Shown: one piece after another, positions 1-11,062 of the stretch
Position numbering within the stretch: the first letter of the stretch is position 1
How the letters are laid out: each line of letters starts with the position of its first letter
Assembly: GCA_023630585.1 (NCBI GenBank)
Contig: CM042546.1
Coordinates: 12,814,810 to 12,878,809, forward strand
DNA from: Cranoglanis bouderius
Lineage: Eukaryota; Chordata; Actinopteri; Siluriformes; Cranoglanididae
Direction of reading: 5' to 3'
DNA: 64,000 bases
Notes under the pieces: model-generated
What the model was told of the DNA's origin: nothing
Seen by the model: the letters and a program-made list of their open reading frames with translations, nothing else
Databases searched by the model: none
Translations under genes and position numbers: made by a program

Positions 1-1312
1 GAATATGGTGACATGCCAATCAGCTAATCAACTCAAAACACTTGCAAAGGTTTCCTGAGCCTTCAAAATGGTCTCTCAGTTTGGTTCACTAGGTAAGCCA
101 CAAACATTCATTGCCAAAGAAGCTGGCTGGATACAGATTGCTGTATCCAAGCATGTCAACAGAAAGTTGAGTGGAAGGAAAAAGTGTGGAAGAAAAAGAT
201 GCACAACCAACCGAGAGAACCGCAGCGTTATGAGGATTGTCAAGCAAAATCGATTCAAGAATTTTAGTGAACTTCACAAGGAATGGACTGAGGCTGAGGT
301 CAAGGCATCAAGAGCCACCACACACAGACGTGCCAAGGAATTTGGCTACAGTTGTCGTATTCCTCTTGTTAAGCCACTCCTGAACCACAGACAACGTCAG
401 AGGCATCTTACATGGGCTAACGAGAAGAAGAACTGGACTGTTGACCAGTGGTCCAATGTCCTCTTTTCAGATGGGAGCAAGTTTTGTATTTCATTTGGAA
501 ACCAAGGTCCTAGAGTCTGGAGGAAGGGTGGAGAAGCTCATAGCCCAAGTTGCTTGAAGTCCAGTGTTCAGTTTCCACAGTCTGTGATGATTTGGGGTGC
601 AATGTCATCTGCTGGTGTTGGTCCATTGTGTTTTTTAAAAACCAAAGTCACTGCACCCATTTACCAAGAAATTTTGGAGCACTTCATGCTTCCTTCAGCT
701 GACCAGCATTTTGAAGATGCTGATTTCATTTTCCAGCAGGATTTGGCACCTGCCCACTCTGCCAAAAGCACCAAAAGTTGGTTAAATGACCATGGTGTTG
801 GTGTGCTTGACTGGCCAGCAAACTCACCAGACCTGAACCCCATAGAGAATCTATGGGGTACTGTCAAGAGGAAAATGAGAAACAAGAGACCAAAAAATGC
901 AGATGAGCTGAAGGCCACTGTCAAAGAAATCTGGGCTTCCATACCACCTCAGCAGTGCCACAAACTGATCACCTCCATGCCACGCCGAATTGAGGCAGCA
1001 ATTAAAGCAAAAGGAGCCCCTACCAAGTATTGAGTACATGTACAGTAAATGAACATACTTTCCAGAAGGCCAACAATTCACTAAAAATGTTTTTTTTATT
1101 GGTCTTATGAAGTATTCTAATTTGTTGAGATAGTGAATTGGTGGGTTTTTGTTAAATGTGAGCCAAAATCATCACAATTAAAAGAACCAAAGACTTAAAC
1201 TACTTCAGTCTGTGGCATTGAATTTATTTAATACACGAGTTTCACAATTTGAGTTGAATTACTGAAATAAACAAACTTTTCCACGACATTCTAATTTATT
1301 GAGATGCACCTG
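1..1312 (+). mobile_element. Tc1/mariner (DD34E) transposon, 5' end cut by window edge
   Basis: The window opens inside a teleost Tc1 element. Its 3' terminal inverted repeat runs from about 1110 to 1312 and ends in GAGATGCACCTG followed by TA, the Tc1 target duplication (1313-1314). The 3' arm has an IR/DR arrangement: ATTCTAATTTGTTGAGAT at 1114-1131 is repeated as ATTCTAATTTATTGAGAT at 1288-1305, with one mismatch, giving inner and outer transposase-binding sites. The 5' arm lies left of position 1 and cannot be judged. The transposase gene (68-1033) is on the same strand. The low number of disabling changes suggests a fairly recent insertion, in the host intron inferred to belong to nrg3. 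Confidence 0.9.
68..1033 (+). CDS. Tc1-type DD34E transposase, long ORF with N-terminal deletion
   Basis: A 321-residue open frame for a cut-and-paste transposase, which binds the element's inverted repeats and moves it into TA sites. Seen: a helix-turn-helix-like stretch near residues 14-36 (IAKEAGW, AVSKHVN), a basic linker (residues 32-45), then the DDE catalytic domain with D135 in FSDGSKF, D225 in FQQDLAPAH and E260 in SPDLNPIENLWG, spaced as DD34E. Odd points: relatives usually read SDESKF where this has SDGSKF. The first residues (MVSQFGSLGKPQTF) look like leader sequence joined onto the coding region by a deletion. As I recall the family, about 25 residues of the first DNA-binding helix region are missing, together with the normal start codon. 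So the catalytic core looks intact but DNA binding is probably impaired. The family is certain; activity is doubtful. Confidence 0.85.
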   Translation: MVSQFGSLGKPQTFIAKEAGWIQIAVSKHVNRKLSGRKKCGRKRCTTNRENRSVMRIVKQNRFKNFSELHKEWTEAEVKASRATTHRRAKEFGYSCRIPLVKPLLNHRQRQRHLTWANEKKNWTVDQWSNVLFSDGSKFCISFGNQGPRVWRKGGEAHSPSCLKSSVQFPQSVMIWGAMSSAGVGPLCFLKTKVTAPIYQEILEHFMLPSADQHFEDADFIFQQDLAPAHSAKSTKSWLNDHGVGVLDWPANSPDLNPIENLWGTVKRKMRNKRPKNADELKATVKEIWASIPPQQCHKLITSMPRRIEAAIKAKGAPTKY

Positions 1313-1400
1313 TATATTTCATATCATGCTTGACAAGTTTGTAGGCTGTATCTGAAAATGCTGCAGCTCTCATTTCTTGTGTTTTGATACAGTACGTCAC

Positions 1401-1657
1401 TGTGGCAGAAAACACTCACAGACACAAGTGGCAATAAGCCTCCATCCTTTATCTCCACTCTCTTTTAACCCCCTTCATTCTCCTTCTTCTAGTTATGCCC
1501 CTGTAGGTAAAAATCTGATTCGAAAATTCTTCAAATTGTCCAAATAAACATCGAGAGTCTGAAGATCAACAGCAGTCTGCTGGTTACTGACTCATCTTTG
1601 GTCAATTTCGAACAACTTGGTGCCGTGACCCGGATGCCGTGGTGCCGTGACCCGAAT
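1401..1657 (+). mobile_element. LTR-retroelement relic: 3' part of an LTR plus doubled primer binding site
   Basis: A candidate LTR runs from TGTGGCAG (1401) to about 1614, with a polyadenylation signal AATAAA at 1543-1548. Three bases later comes TGGTGCCGTGACCCGGAT (1618-1635), an excellent match to a primer binding site complementary to the 3' end of tRNA-His (the usual form has T in place of one C). A second, nearly identical copy, TGGTGCCGTGACCCGAAT, follows at 1640-1657, a 22-bp period. Only about 210 bp of LTR is visible and no gag or pol follows, so this is a fragment. The order (LTR, short spacer, PBS) gives the strand. The BEL/Pao group is my best guess for the family, not proven. 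Confidence 0.6.
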
Positions 1658-3030
1658 TTCCTTGTGAGCAGTCAACATAAGGAACCCATTAAACCCATAA
1701 ATTATACAGTAGACTGAAATGAAGCTCTTGTCGTTAAATGGCATTGCAGATATGGAATCACCTGTACATACTTCTGAATTAGTGTATGTATAGTTATAAG
1801 ACTGTTACACAGGTTGAAAAGCTGTAATTCCAAGCTGTATAATTTTCTCTCTTATTTCCGTGACCCTAGTTGTCTAGCTTCATGCTGTTTCCGAGTTTCC
1901 CAGATTATACACTATGCACAGAATCAAAAACACACGTACAGTGAATGTATCTGACCACGGAGACAAAAAAAACAAAAAAACAAAGGTGGCCAGATGATTC
2001 TTTCAAACAGAAACACTACAAGCAAAACAACAAAGCTCCCTTCTGTGTCTGTGTGTGTGTGTTGTTGCTGCCCTTGTCTGGGAAGGTAAAAATAAGGCTT
2101 GCAAGTCTAGCAGAGATTTTATATTTACAGCGTCCTACTTTCTTTCGGAAACACCACCAGACATCCCCTGCAGAGACTTTGCTTAATTTTAAAGTTCCCA
2201 ATTGTCTCAGGGCCTTGAGAATGACCTGTAAAGTGTGTTTTTTTTTTTTTTCCTCTTCAGCAAACTCTTGCAGTCTCTGAGAAGTGGTCCAAAAAAAAGG
2301 GATCTCCTACATCATGATACATAAGCACACCTGAACAAGGATTCAAATGAGGGCAGTGCACGATGCTTCTTTTTTTTTTTTTTTTTTTTGCATGTTGTAA
2401 ATGGCCTTATTAATCACAGCTAAGGCTCGTGAGATAACCACAGTCCGGATTAGTCACCTTTCCATGCGAAGCCTCGAAAGTGATCGAGTATGCGGTAATT
2501 ACTATGCAGCCATGCATGACGCACACGCTGCTGGAGATTTGCCATTTGTGTCACGTTGTAATGGTTTTTTTTTTTTTTTTAAACATGAAAAAAATGAATG
2601 CAGGAGACCAGCACATCTCCTCCAGAAGTGCCAATGACCCTGCTGCTCCCAAGTAATTATTTTTTTCCCCCGAAAAAGGTAGTTACTGTCAGTATGGTCT
2701 GTAATTACAACATGAAGGGAATAAAAGCAGTAGTGCTGCGGTGCCTCCCTAAGAACCATTATTTTAATGGCTGCCTTTGAGAGGGATCTCTGAATCAAAG
2801 AGAAACTGTTGATAGACAAGGTGAAAATCTAGACATAAGAGAAAAAAAAAAAAAAATCCACTTTGTTGTTAACTCTTAGAGCCTAGCCGAGGATAGGTTC
2901 TGGATCCACTGGAACTTGGATCAGGATAACTCGCCTTCTGAAAATGAAGGGATTTTATCAATAAAAATATCCTTTCCATCTCTTGCAGTGGTGCAGTTTT
3001 ACATGTATATTAATAAATTGTGACTTCATC

Positions 3031-3033
<3 letters not shown>
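1658..3033. other. Intronic DNA without recognised genes
   Basis: AT-rich sequence with short poly-T and poly-A runs (near 2239-2252, 2371-2389, 2566-2580 and 2841-2855). Short open frames here are broken by homopolymers and have no recognisable protein motif. I see no splice-bounded exon. Confidence 0.6.

Positions 3034-3122
<89 letters not shown>
3034..3122. repeat. (TA)n microsatellite
   Basis: About 88 bp of uninterrupted TA dinucleotide, abutting a MITE that begins at 3125. TA runs are favoured landing sites for TA-targeting Tc1/mariner elements, which may explain the adjacency. Confidence 0.97.
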
Positions 3123-3124
<2 letters not shown>

Positions 3125-3127
<3 letters not shown>

Positions 3128-3670
3128 TACTGTGCAAAAGTTTATGCATTTTGTTTAGTACAAACTTTGTTATAGATTTTTTTTATTTTATGACTTCTAC
3201 ATTATCAAATCAGTGCAAAAAAGATTCCCAAACATTAGTTTTCTAGCACAAAATTAAATGTTACATAAAAAATTTTTGTGTGTCATTAAAGAAAGCAGCA
3301 TATTACACAAGAGACACTTTTCAGACAAAAAAAAAACACAATGAAGGCTGCTGGGTTTCGCTGCAAAAATAAGAAGCGAGTGCGAAAGTCAAAGTCTCCA
3401 GAAGAACTGAGGCTGGTTCTGCAAGATGCTCAATAAAACTTACCAGCTCATTTCCTTATAAAACTGCACACATTGTACCGGATATTACTATTTTAATTTT
3501 TATTTTTTGTCACACTAAATATTGACTTTGTTTCACTTACTACTGTTTACTGCTCGTTACGGTATTTTTATTTTTTATTTTTATGTAGAAACATTTCATT
3601 TCATTATTTTGAAGGCATCTTTGCTCTACAGCATTTCTTTGAAAATGCCCAAAACTTTTGCACAGTACTG
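3125..3670. mobile_element. Non-autonomous Tc1/mariner MITE
   Basis: A 546-bp element with terminal inverted repeats. The left end is CAGTACTGTGCAAAAGTTTA. The right end, read on the minus strand, is CAGTACTGTGCAAAAGTTTT. The right flank is TA; the left flank reads CA beside the (TA)n tract, probably a mutated TA. A short internal stretch (about 3340-3470) resembles the N-terminal coding part of a Tc1-type gene, but no open frame remains. It needs a transposase from elsewhere. Confidence 0.85.
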
Positions 3671-5988
3671 TATATGTTTATAATCTTTTTCAAATGGTAA
3701 GAGTAGATTCTCTGTGATTTGGGAATACATTAACTTTGATGATGGGATGTTATAGGACATTCTGTATTTAACAACAAATTGTTGACTAAGGTCTGGATAA
3801 GTGACGAAGAAATTCATTGACACTGATATCAAACAAAGCACTTCATAGTTATCAAAGCATGATTTCTACTTTTTACTGACTATTTGAAATTCTCAATGAT
3901 ATAGGAATTTACTACAATCTTCTATAATATAAATAAAAATATATATAAAATTGGGTATTTTCTAGTGTTTTTTTTTTTTTTTTTTTTTTTTTTTTGTAAT
4001 CTGTTAAGTGTGAAATTTTACATTTTACATATCTACATTTGTCTTTTCTTCTGCAGGTGACCAAGCGCACATATCATCATCATCTGACTGCATTTAACCA
4101 GAGCTTAACAAAATAACTAAAGGATTTATAGAAACAGTGGAAATAAATTAGGATATTTTTGTATACAAGTTTCATGCACTTGCTTTACTATTAGTAAATA
4201 CAATAAATGTTATGATTTAGAAATGTTATCAAATCAAATCAAGTTCCATTCTCACTGTATGTTTTTTTTTTTTGTTTTTTTTTAATGCCGTGGTCTCACG
4301 TTCTTCAAACCACTTTGTATTACAATCTACCTGCCATTACAATACTGAATCTCATTGTGCTCCAGAGCATCAGATTGCACAGCACTGAGCCAGCTCTAAA
4401 TTGTACTGTACAAATCGATGGCTGCTTTAAATGCATCTTTTTTTATACATCGCACCATTCATCACGTACGTATACACATCAGATCATCTCGGAAGCAAAA
4501 GATACACACCCCTCCAAAGCGAGTGGAACAGGATGCCTCTGAAACACCATATACTCAAACGTCAACTTGTGCCGACGCTTTATAATATCCTGAAAACAAG
4601 CATGATGGTTCTGACGGTAGAAAAAGAGCCGTGTAATCCTGCATTTTGTGAAACGTATCTCAGACATCACAATAAGAGACCAGACGGTTTACATTATTGG
4701 ATGATGCACTTATATAAAGTAGATGTCTGCAATTAGGTAAAACACACGGATGACGTCTATCAATCAAGCAAAATAATTCAACGGGTCTCTTACAAATTAA
4801 GCTACAACTTCTAGTATTTGGTTTATTTGATTGTACATGTCTTTTTTTGTACGATTTTTGTATCTCTGAATGTATACGGGCTCTTTGTTAGCAAAATCTC
4901 AGCAAAATTATATATTATTATACAGTATACAGTATACAGTCAGTGCTTCATGACGATGTTTTGCAATACAGTCATATGATATTTTTATCTGAATAATTAT
5001 CCAGCGCACTGTCATTTTTGTTACAGAAGGTTATAACACTGACTTGTTTCCAGGAACTGAGCACCACCATTTCAGAAGTGGTGAGTAGGTTGGCAGGCAT
5101 TAGTAAACACATTACTGACTTCTTTAGCCAGAGCACTCCGCACAGAATCAATTCAGCCGTCACTCTTTCTCTGCACATTGAAATACCTTGAGTCAAGCTA
5201 ACCACCTCATATCGTCATGAGATCCTCATTGACATCTTAATGCACTGCAGTTTAACACCGGGTTGATGCAAAAAAGAAACAGCTGGAACACTAAATCCTA
5301 CCGCCTTCACCAGTTTAGTTCACTGGACATGATATATGCCATTGTATATAGAATGTATCCTTCCTCCATCCTTGAAATGAAAAGGTTGATACTAGTGTGA
5401 TTTTAACATAGGAAAGTCCGAGCATCCATAACACATAAATCTCTGCTCATGGATGCAGACTTCCACTCCTCCTAGCTTCCTGGGCTTTCTGGGAGATTTG
5501 TGTGCTATGCATCCCAGTGGAAAGCAGGACAGGAAGTGATGAATGCGAACCAAAACGCTAGAGAACTTCAAAATACATCAAAATGCCACACAGAATCAGA
5601 TTCAGAGTATTACCGGTGTAGAATATCCCTACACAGCACAACGGAAGTAACTGCAGGCATAAAAGCACATATGCATAAATACATACTGGTGCATATTATT
5701 GTTTTTATGTGCATAAGCAGGATGTTGGCAGTTCTGCATCCTCCACCTGCACAGAATGCTAATAAACACATATAGGTAACAGATTTTACACCCATGACTC
5801 ATACTGTAATGGAGGACCACAATGATACAGCAGGTCAACTCCTGAACAGGAAAATGATTAGTGACATTTACAGTCAGGACACATACAAAAACTATATTCA
5901 ATTCAGTGTATTTCTAGAGCACATTTAAAACAGCCCAATAATTTGAGTGCTCTCAGAAGGACCAAAAATGACTACATCAGACATATTC
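3671..5988. other. Intronic DNA without recognised genes
   Basis: Low-complexity AT-rich DNA with a 28-base poly-T run at 3968-3995. Several open frames of 60-100 codons overlap on both strands at 4285-4736 and 5500-5900; none shows a known domain and their boundaries do not match splice sites. A small TATACAGTATACAGT repeat lies near 4920-4940. Confidence 0.55.
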
Positions 5989-6950
5989 TTGTTTAGCTGT
6001 AGGAAGTTTTTTGACATCTTTAATGCAATCAAAGAGGGTTTTTAAAGAATGGGTATCGCCAGGTTTCTGAGGTAGGTACAGCTAGGTATCATCTGCGCAA
6101 CAATGATATGAAATTCCGTATTTCTGGAAGATTTTACCCAGCAAGTATAAAGAAATCAAAACAGGGCTCAAAATGGAGCCTTGGGGTAAACCATAGGCAA
6201 TAGGAGCTGAAGATGATGTATATTTACTCATGTGAACGGCAAACTTACGTTCTTTCAGGTAAGACGGAAACCAGTCTAATGCTTTACCCTGAAACCCCTC
6301 CACAAGATTAAGACTATCTAAAAGCATGCTGTTATCAATTTTATCAAATGCAGAGGTGAGGTCAACCATTATTAAAATGGCACAATAGCTAGAATTAAAT
6401 GAAAGCAATAAGTCATTAGTCAGTTTTAGAAGAGCCGAATCTGTGCCTGAAACCTGGCACACACTAAAACCTGACTGAAACTTGTCCAGAATGCCACTTT
6501 CACATTTTGTAAGAAGACAGCTGGGAATAGACCACTTTCTCTAAAACCTTTGATAGAAACGGCAATTTCGAGATCGGTCTGTAATTACTGAAAGAGGTCT
6601 GGTCCAGGTTGGGCTTTTTGATAAGAGGCTGAATCACAGAATGTTTAAAACAAGATGGAACAGTTCCAATATTGAGACTAAAATTAATGATGGGCAGAAC
6701 ACTAGGACCAACAACATCCCAAGCTGTTTTTTAAAGAGCTGTGAAGGAACATTGTCCGAAGAGGAACTGGTAGGCTTCATATGAGTTACAATATCACTTA
6801 ACAGTGAAAGTGGCACAGGATCAAACCGAGTCAGAAAGGCAGCGCATACAATGGATTCAGAAGTATCATAGACTGGTGGAGGAATGGCAGATGTAATGGC
6901 CTTAACTTTATCAACAAAAACAAAATTAAAAAAAAAAGTCTAGGCTGTGT
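5989..6950 (-). pseudogene. CR1/L2-group LINE reverse transcriptase fragment, inactivated
   Basis: Minus-strand remnant of a non-LTR retrotransposon reverse transcriptase, the enzyme that copies the element's RNA into DNA at the target. In reading order: an N-terminal block with DNVPSQLFK (about 6765-6735), a degraded block matching NYRPISKLPFLSKVLEK (about 6605-6540, out of frame with its neighbours), the catalytic A box VDLTSAFDKID (about 6370-6340), the B box GLPQGSILSP (about 6195-6165) and the C box with ADDT (about 6095-6080). Downstream the reading should run DT-Q-LYLP, but the CAG codon is TAG, a nonsense change, and homology continues to about 5989. At least one frameshift lies near 6720-6480. 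There is no endonuclease domain and no 3' tail, so it is a dead internal fragment. Confidence 0.85.
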
Positions 6951-7199
6951 GATATAATGAAATCGTTTAAAACAAAAGTCTCATTTGAAATCGATTGTGC
7001 GTTAATAAGAGCCATCTTCAACAAGGACTTATAACAAAAGGGAGCAAAATGGAAAATTCGTTGAGAAAATAACCACTAAGCTGTTCAGGTCAGAGCATTT
7101 CATTAACCTTATCATAAGAGCAGTGGGACTCTGGCGGAGCTGAAATCTGTGGGAAGACCAAGGGGTCAAATCTAAAATGACTTAGCAATTACTTGAAAT
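6951..7199. other. Unassigned sequence between LINE fragment and minisatellite
   Basis: AT-rich DNA that may be the diverged continuation of the LINE on the minus strand. I cannot translate it into a conserved block. Confidence 0.4.
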
Positions 7200-9130
7200 G
7201 CATTGCTGGTTTCACTCTGTCTTAACCTGTCCCCTTCTGCATATGCCTAAGACCATCAAACCTGCCCTACTGTTTAACACAAACAGAACCTGCCCCTACT
7301 GTATCTGCTCAACTATCAATTCTACACCCAACTCATCTGCTCGACTATCAAATCAGCCCCACTGTATATACTCAGCATCATGCTAACATGCCACTCATGT
7401 ATAGTATCTCCCCAATGAAAAACCTGTCACTACTATGTCTTCCCAACACCATCAAACCCAATCTTTACCCTGCTGTTTCTACTGAAACCTGTAGCTACCA
7501 TATGTACCCAAATCCTCAAACTTGTGATTACAGCCCTTGCTAAACTCTGATTAGTGCCAAATCTAAAATCTGCCTCTAAAATATGTCCAGTGATAAAACC
7601 CTGCTCATATGGTACCTGTTAGACACCATCCTAAACTACCCCTGCTGTAACAATGCAATAACCAAACCTACCCCCATTATATCTGCCCAGTAACCAAACC
7701 TACCCTTACTACACTATATGGCAAAAGATTGTGGACATCTTACCATCACACCTATACTGTACTGTATGTGGGTCTTTCCCAAACTGCTGCCAAAAAGGTA
7801 GAAGCACACAATAGTATAGGATGTCTTTGTATGCTGTAGCATTACAATTTTCCTACACTGGAACTAAGGGGCCCAAACCTGTTCCAGCCTGACAATGACC
7901 CTGTGCACAAAGTGGTTCAGATGTACATGAAGACATGGTTTGCCAAGGTTGGAGTGGAAGAACTCGAATGGCTTGCACAAAGCCCTGACCTCAACTCACT
8001 CAACACTAATGCCTGACTTCTCTAATGCTCTAGTGGGTGAAAGGGCAAAGCCCCATAGCCACTTTCCAAAATCTAATGGAAACTTTCCCAGAAGAGAGGA
8101 GTTTATTACAACAGCAAATGAGGGAATAATCTGCAACGGGATGTTCAAAAAGCACATGTGGGTGTGATGGTCAGGTGATCACAAACTTCTGGCCATATAG
8201 TGTATATCTGCCCAACAACCAAACCTACCTCTACTATAACTGCCCAACAGCCAAACTATCCTTCTATATGTCCAACAACCAAACTTACCCTTACTATACC
8301 TATTCAACAAATATCCATCTATCCAACAACCAAACACACCTCAATTTTATCTGCCCAACAATCAAACCTGACCCTATTATATCTGCCCAACTACCAGACC
8401 CACCTCTAGTATATTTGTCTAACAACTAAATGTACCTCCTTTTTATCTGGCCAATAGACAATCCGACCCCTTCTATATCTACCCAACAACCAAACCTACC
8501 CTTACTATATCTGCTCAACAGCCAAACTACCCCTACAAAACCAAACCTACACTTTCTATACCTGTCCAACAACCAAAACCACTTTTATTGTATTTTTTAC
8601 TGTATCTATCCAACAATGAAACATACCTCCATTTTATCTGTTCAACAATCAAACCCACCTGTGTTATATTTGCCCAACAACCATACCTACCCCTACTCCC
8701 CTTAGTGTAACTGTTTGGTGCCATCCCAACTGTCCCAATGACAAAAACCTGCCTCTACTGGTCAATTACAATCAAATGTACAATCATCCAAACCTGTCTT
8801 TACTATATCTGCCAGATACATGCCCCTACTTGACTTGACCAGTCAGAAAACCTGCCCTTATTGTATCTGCCCAACAACTTGGTCTACTTTTTTTATATCA
8901 GCCCAACTCTTTTCAAATCTGCTTCGTTTGTATATGGCCCAAACAATCTCTATCTGTCCCTGCTCCATTTTCTCAACACCATCCAAGCCTTTCCCATACA
9001 ATATCAGATCAACGTTATCAAAATCTTTCCAGCAGCAACCAAAGCTACACATTCTGCACTGCAATTCTATCTCAACGGTATCTACCTTAAAACCAGCCTT
9101 TCCTCCTTCTACTCTAATTTGAATTGATGG
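7200..9130 (+). repeat. Diverged minisatellite, unit about 28-33 bp
   Basis: Some 1.4 kb (excluding the insertion at 7712-8202) is built from imperfect copies of a unit reading roughly AACCAAACCTACCC, a CTACTATATCTG-like middle, then CCCAAC. Adjacent copies at 7658-7690 and 8218-8400 are the cleanest; copies near 7200-7600 and 8700-9100 are very degraded. The plus strand is C-rich and nearly free of G, so several frames stay open and translate to repeated QPN, CPT and ISAQ motifs. These are by-products of the repeat, not genes. Confidence 0.85.
7712..8202. mobile_element. Tc1/mariner-like MITE inserted in the minisatellite
   Basis: A 491-bp insertion with terminal inverted repeats of about 41 bp. 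The left end starts CACTATATGGCAAAAG; the right end on the minus strand starts CACTATATGGCCAGAAG; both arms end in GGTGTGATGG or its complement. TA target duplications flank it exactly (7710-7711 and 8203-8204). Removing it restores a normal repeat unit (CTTAC-TA-TATCTGCCC). The interior keeps scraps of a longer parent, including GGAACTAAGGGGCC near 7860 and a transposase-derived stretch near 7890-8000 (CCTGACAATGACCCTGTGCA; AGCCCTGACCTCAACTC, which resembles an SPDLN box). Confidence 0.9.
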
Positions 9131-10607
9131 ATCAAGGTTCACTATGGCATTCCAGACAGAAACAACAGAACAACAGAAAAAGGTGCAAATCAGACACGTT
9201 AATATGCCACATTAATACAGCAGTACACCTTTGAGTCTTGCTGTCTTTGACCAGAGAACTTGAGAAATTCCTGAGGTTGCTGAAGCTTAGACCACCTCCA
9301 CCAAAGTGGTCCCAATGTGTCAATAGAAGCAGTCAAACCCACACTGGGACTTCAGTGGAGAGTCAGAAGGAGTTAGAAATGAAGAAATGGATAAACCTGC
9401 TTTTTATTATTTTTAATCCTAAGTCACATTATTCAGTAAATACAGCGACAAGAATAGGAAGGATATGTTACAAGAGTGAGTGAAGAATGTGGACCTAATG
9501 GGTCCTGGAAGTTTAGCCTCACAGCATGGTTTGGAATTATATACAGTAGCGATATCTATGATAGGACTTGATGGGGATATGATTGGTAATAGAGATATCT
9601 TAAGTGTCATATTTAAGCTAAATGAGCTTTGAAAGCTAAAGCAGCCACTGGACATCAGCAGTGAGGACAGGACTGGGTTAGCTGCATACAAAGTTGAGTT
9701 GTTAGAGGCTCGCTGAAATTTATGTTTACAAACCAGGCTTTTTGGCACCAAGCACCACCTATTCACACTGTTACCGGAGGCGAAGACAAACCGGAGATCT
9801 GCTACAGCTCTGTTCTTTTTGGGGACTACGAGAGACACGCAGTTATGAAGATATAACAAGCAAACAGAGACAGGGTCAGCGTGATGGAGACTACAGATTA
9901 GACTGTGGAGACACACACACACACACACAGAGACTCTCAAATCATGGCAGCCATTTTGTGCTCCACAGTGCGCTAATGCTGCAGGCAGCTGACTGTCTGC
10001 CAAAGTTCGGTTGATGTAAGTGAGAAACCCTAGGTATCAACAATAATAAGAGTAAGCAATGTTTATGGGAATATATGTCCAAATGTTGGGTATTTCAGCT
10101 AGAAAATGGTGAAGGTGTTTATTCTGGCCGTCTCTGAGCTGAGAGAATTTCACAGATCAAGGAGAGCTGGAAAACACAAGGCAGTCAGATGGATAAAGGC
10201 GAATTACTGTTTCTCTTATTCCGCTCCTGTCTCTCACACATGGCGTCAATGGAGTATTGCATTGTATTAACAAGCACTACAGTTTCTAAGTAACCTATTT
10301 ACATGCAAGAGGAACACTCCTACCTAGGTTCAGGGTGCTGACTCACCTCCTTTATACCAACTGAAGCAAAACATCAAACTGTTCATCATTAACTACCACA
10401 GAAACGCTTAGTTTTTTAATTATTATATTCTTTTATTAATGTATTATCCTCAGTATCTAAAGATCTGTAATTGTCTCACATACGTAAAGAATAAAACACT
10501 TGCAGTTATAGAAAAATATTCAATGGCAGAGTGGTGTTATTCGGTTACCCCATTACCACCCCAAAGATGATTTATATTAATAGCACGTGCTGAGTGTTTT
10601 AACCCTC
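9131..10607. other. Intronic DNA without recognised genes
   Basis: Contains a short (CA)n tract at 9910-9928. A 194-codon minus-strand frame spans 10003-9419, but part of it encodes the antisense of the CA repeat and it shows no domain or splice context. I see no supported exon. Confidence 0.5.
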
Positions 10608-11062
10608 TTATACCACAGCAGTCTGACAATGCTAACGGTCATACTTTTTTTTTTCCATTTATGGTTACCTTGATTATTGTGGATCATCCACAATGCAAGT
10701 TGGTTCCTATAATTATTAGTTTTAAAGCAGATATATAAACAACCGTTCCCTTACCAAACTCTCTTTTTCTCTCTGTTGACATTAATAAGACAAAAAAAAT
10801 GCAGATTGTCATGTTATTGAGACACTGCAAGCACAAATTTTTCTGTCCTGAAGAACATAAAGCTACAGCTTTACCTTTGACTGGCACAAAGTGCTGACAC
10901 TTGGCCTCCAGCAAGTTTCTGATTTGTTACTATAGAAATGATAAGGCATTAAATTTGCACATTAATATAAACCAGAACTACTGTCAGAGCTGCTGAACCA
11001 GAAAATTAAATCAACACCTTCTGACCAATCAGATTAGAGAATTCAACAGCGCTGTGGTATAA
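10608..11062 (-). mobile_element. CCAAT-bearing MITE family, copy 1
   Basis: A 455-bp element bounded by the inverted repeat TTATACCACAGC (left, 10608-10619) and its complement GCTGTGGTATAA (right, 11051-11062). Near the right end it holds CTTCTGACCAATCAGATT, which recurs in related copies at about 18930, 23400, 28425 and 61485. Internal blocks (CAGAGCTGCTG, a TTACTATAGAAATGATAA stretch, AAGCTACAGCTTTACCT) also recur. No coding capacity. The superfamily is uncertain because the palindromic TTA/TAA ends hide the target duplication. Confidence 0.75.

Noticed and set aside
7200..9130. CRISPR-like array
   Set aside because: The repeats are diverged and contiguous without unique spacers, and the genome is vertebrate.
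7198..9142. Cluster of 60-100 codon frames with repeated QPN/CPT motifs
   Set aside because: Generated by the G-poor minisatellite; no start context, splicing or conserved domain.
9419..10003. 194-codon minus-strand frame
   Set aside because: Includes an antisense CA repeat (VCVCVC), has no recognised domain, and its composition fits chance.
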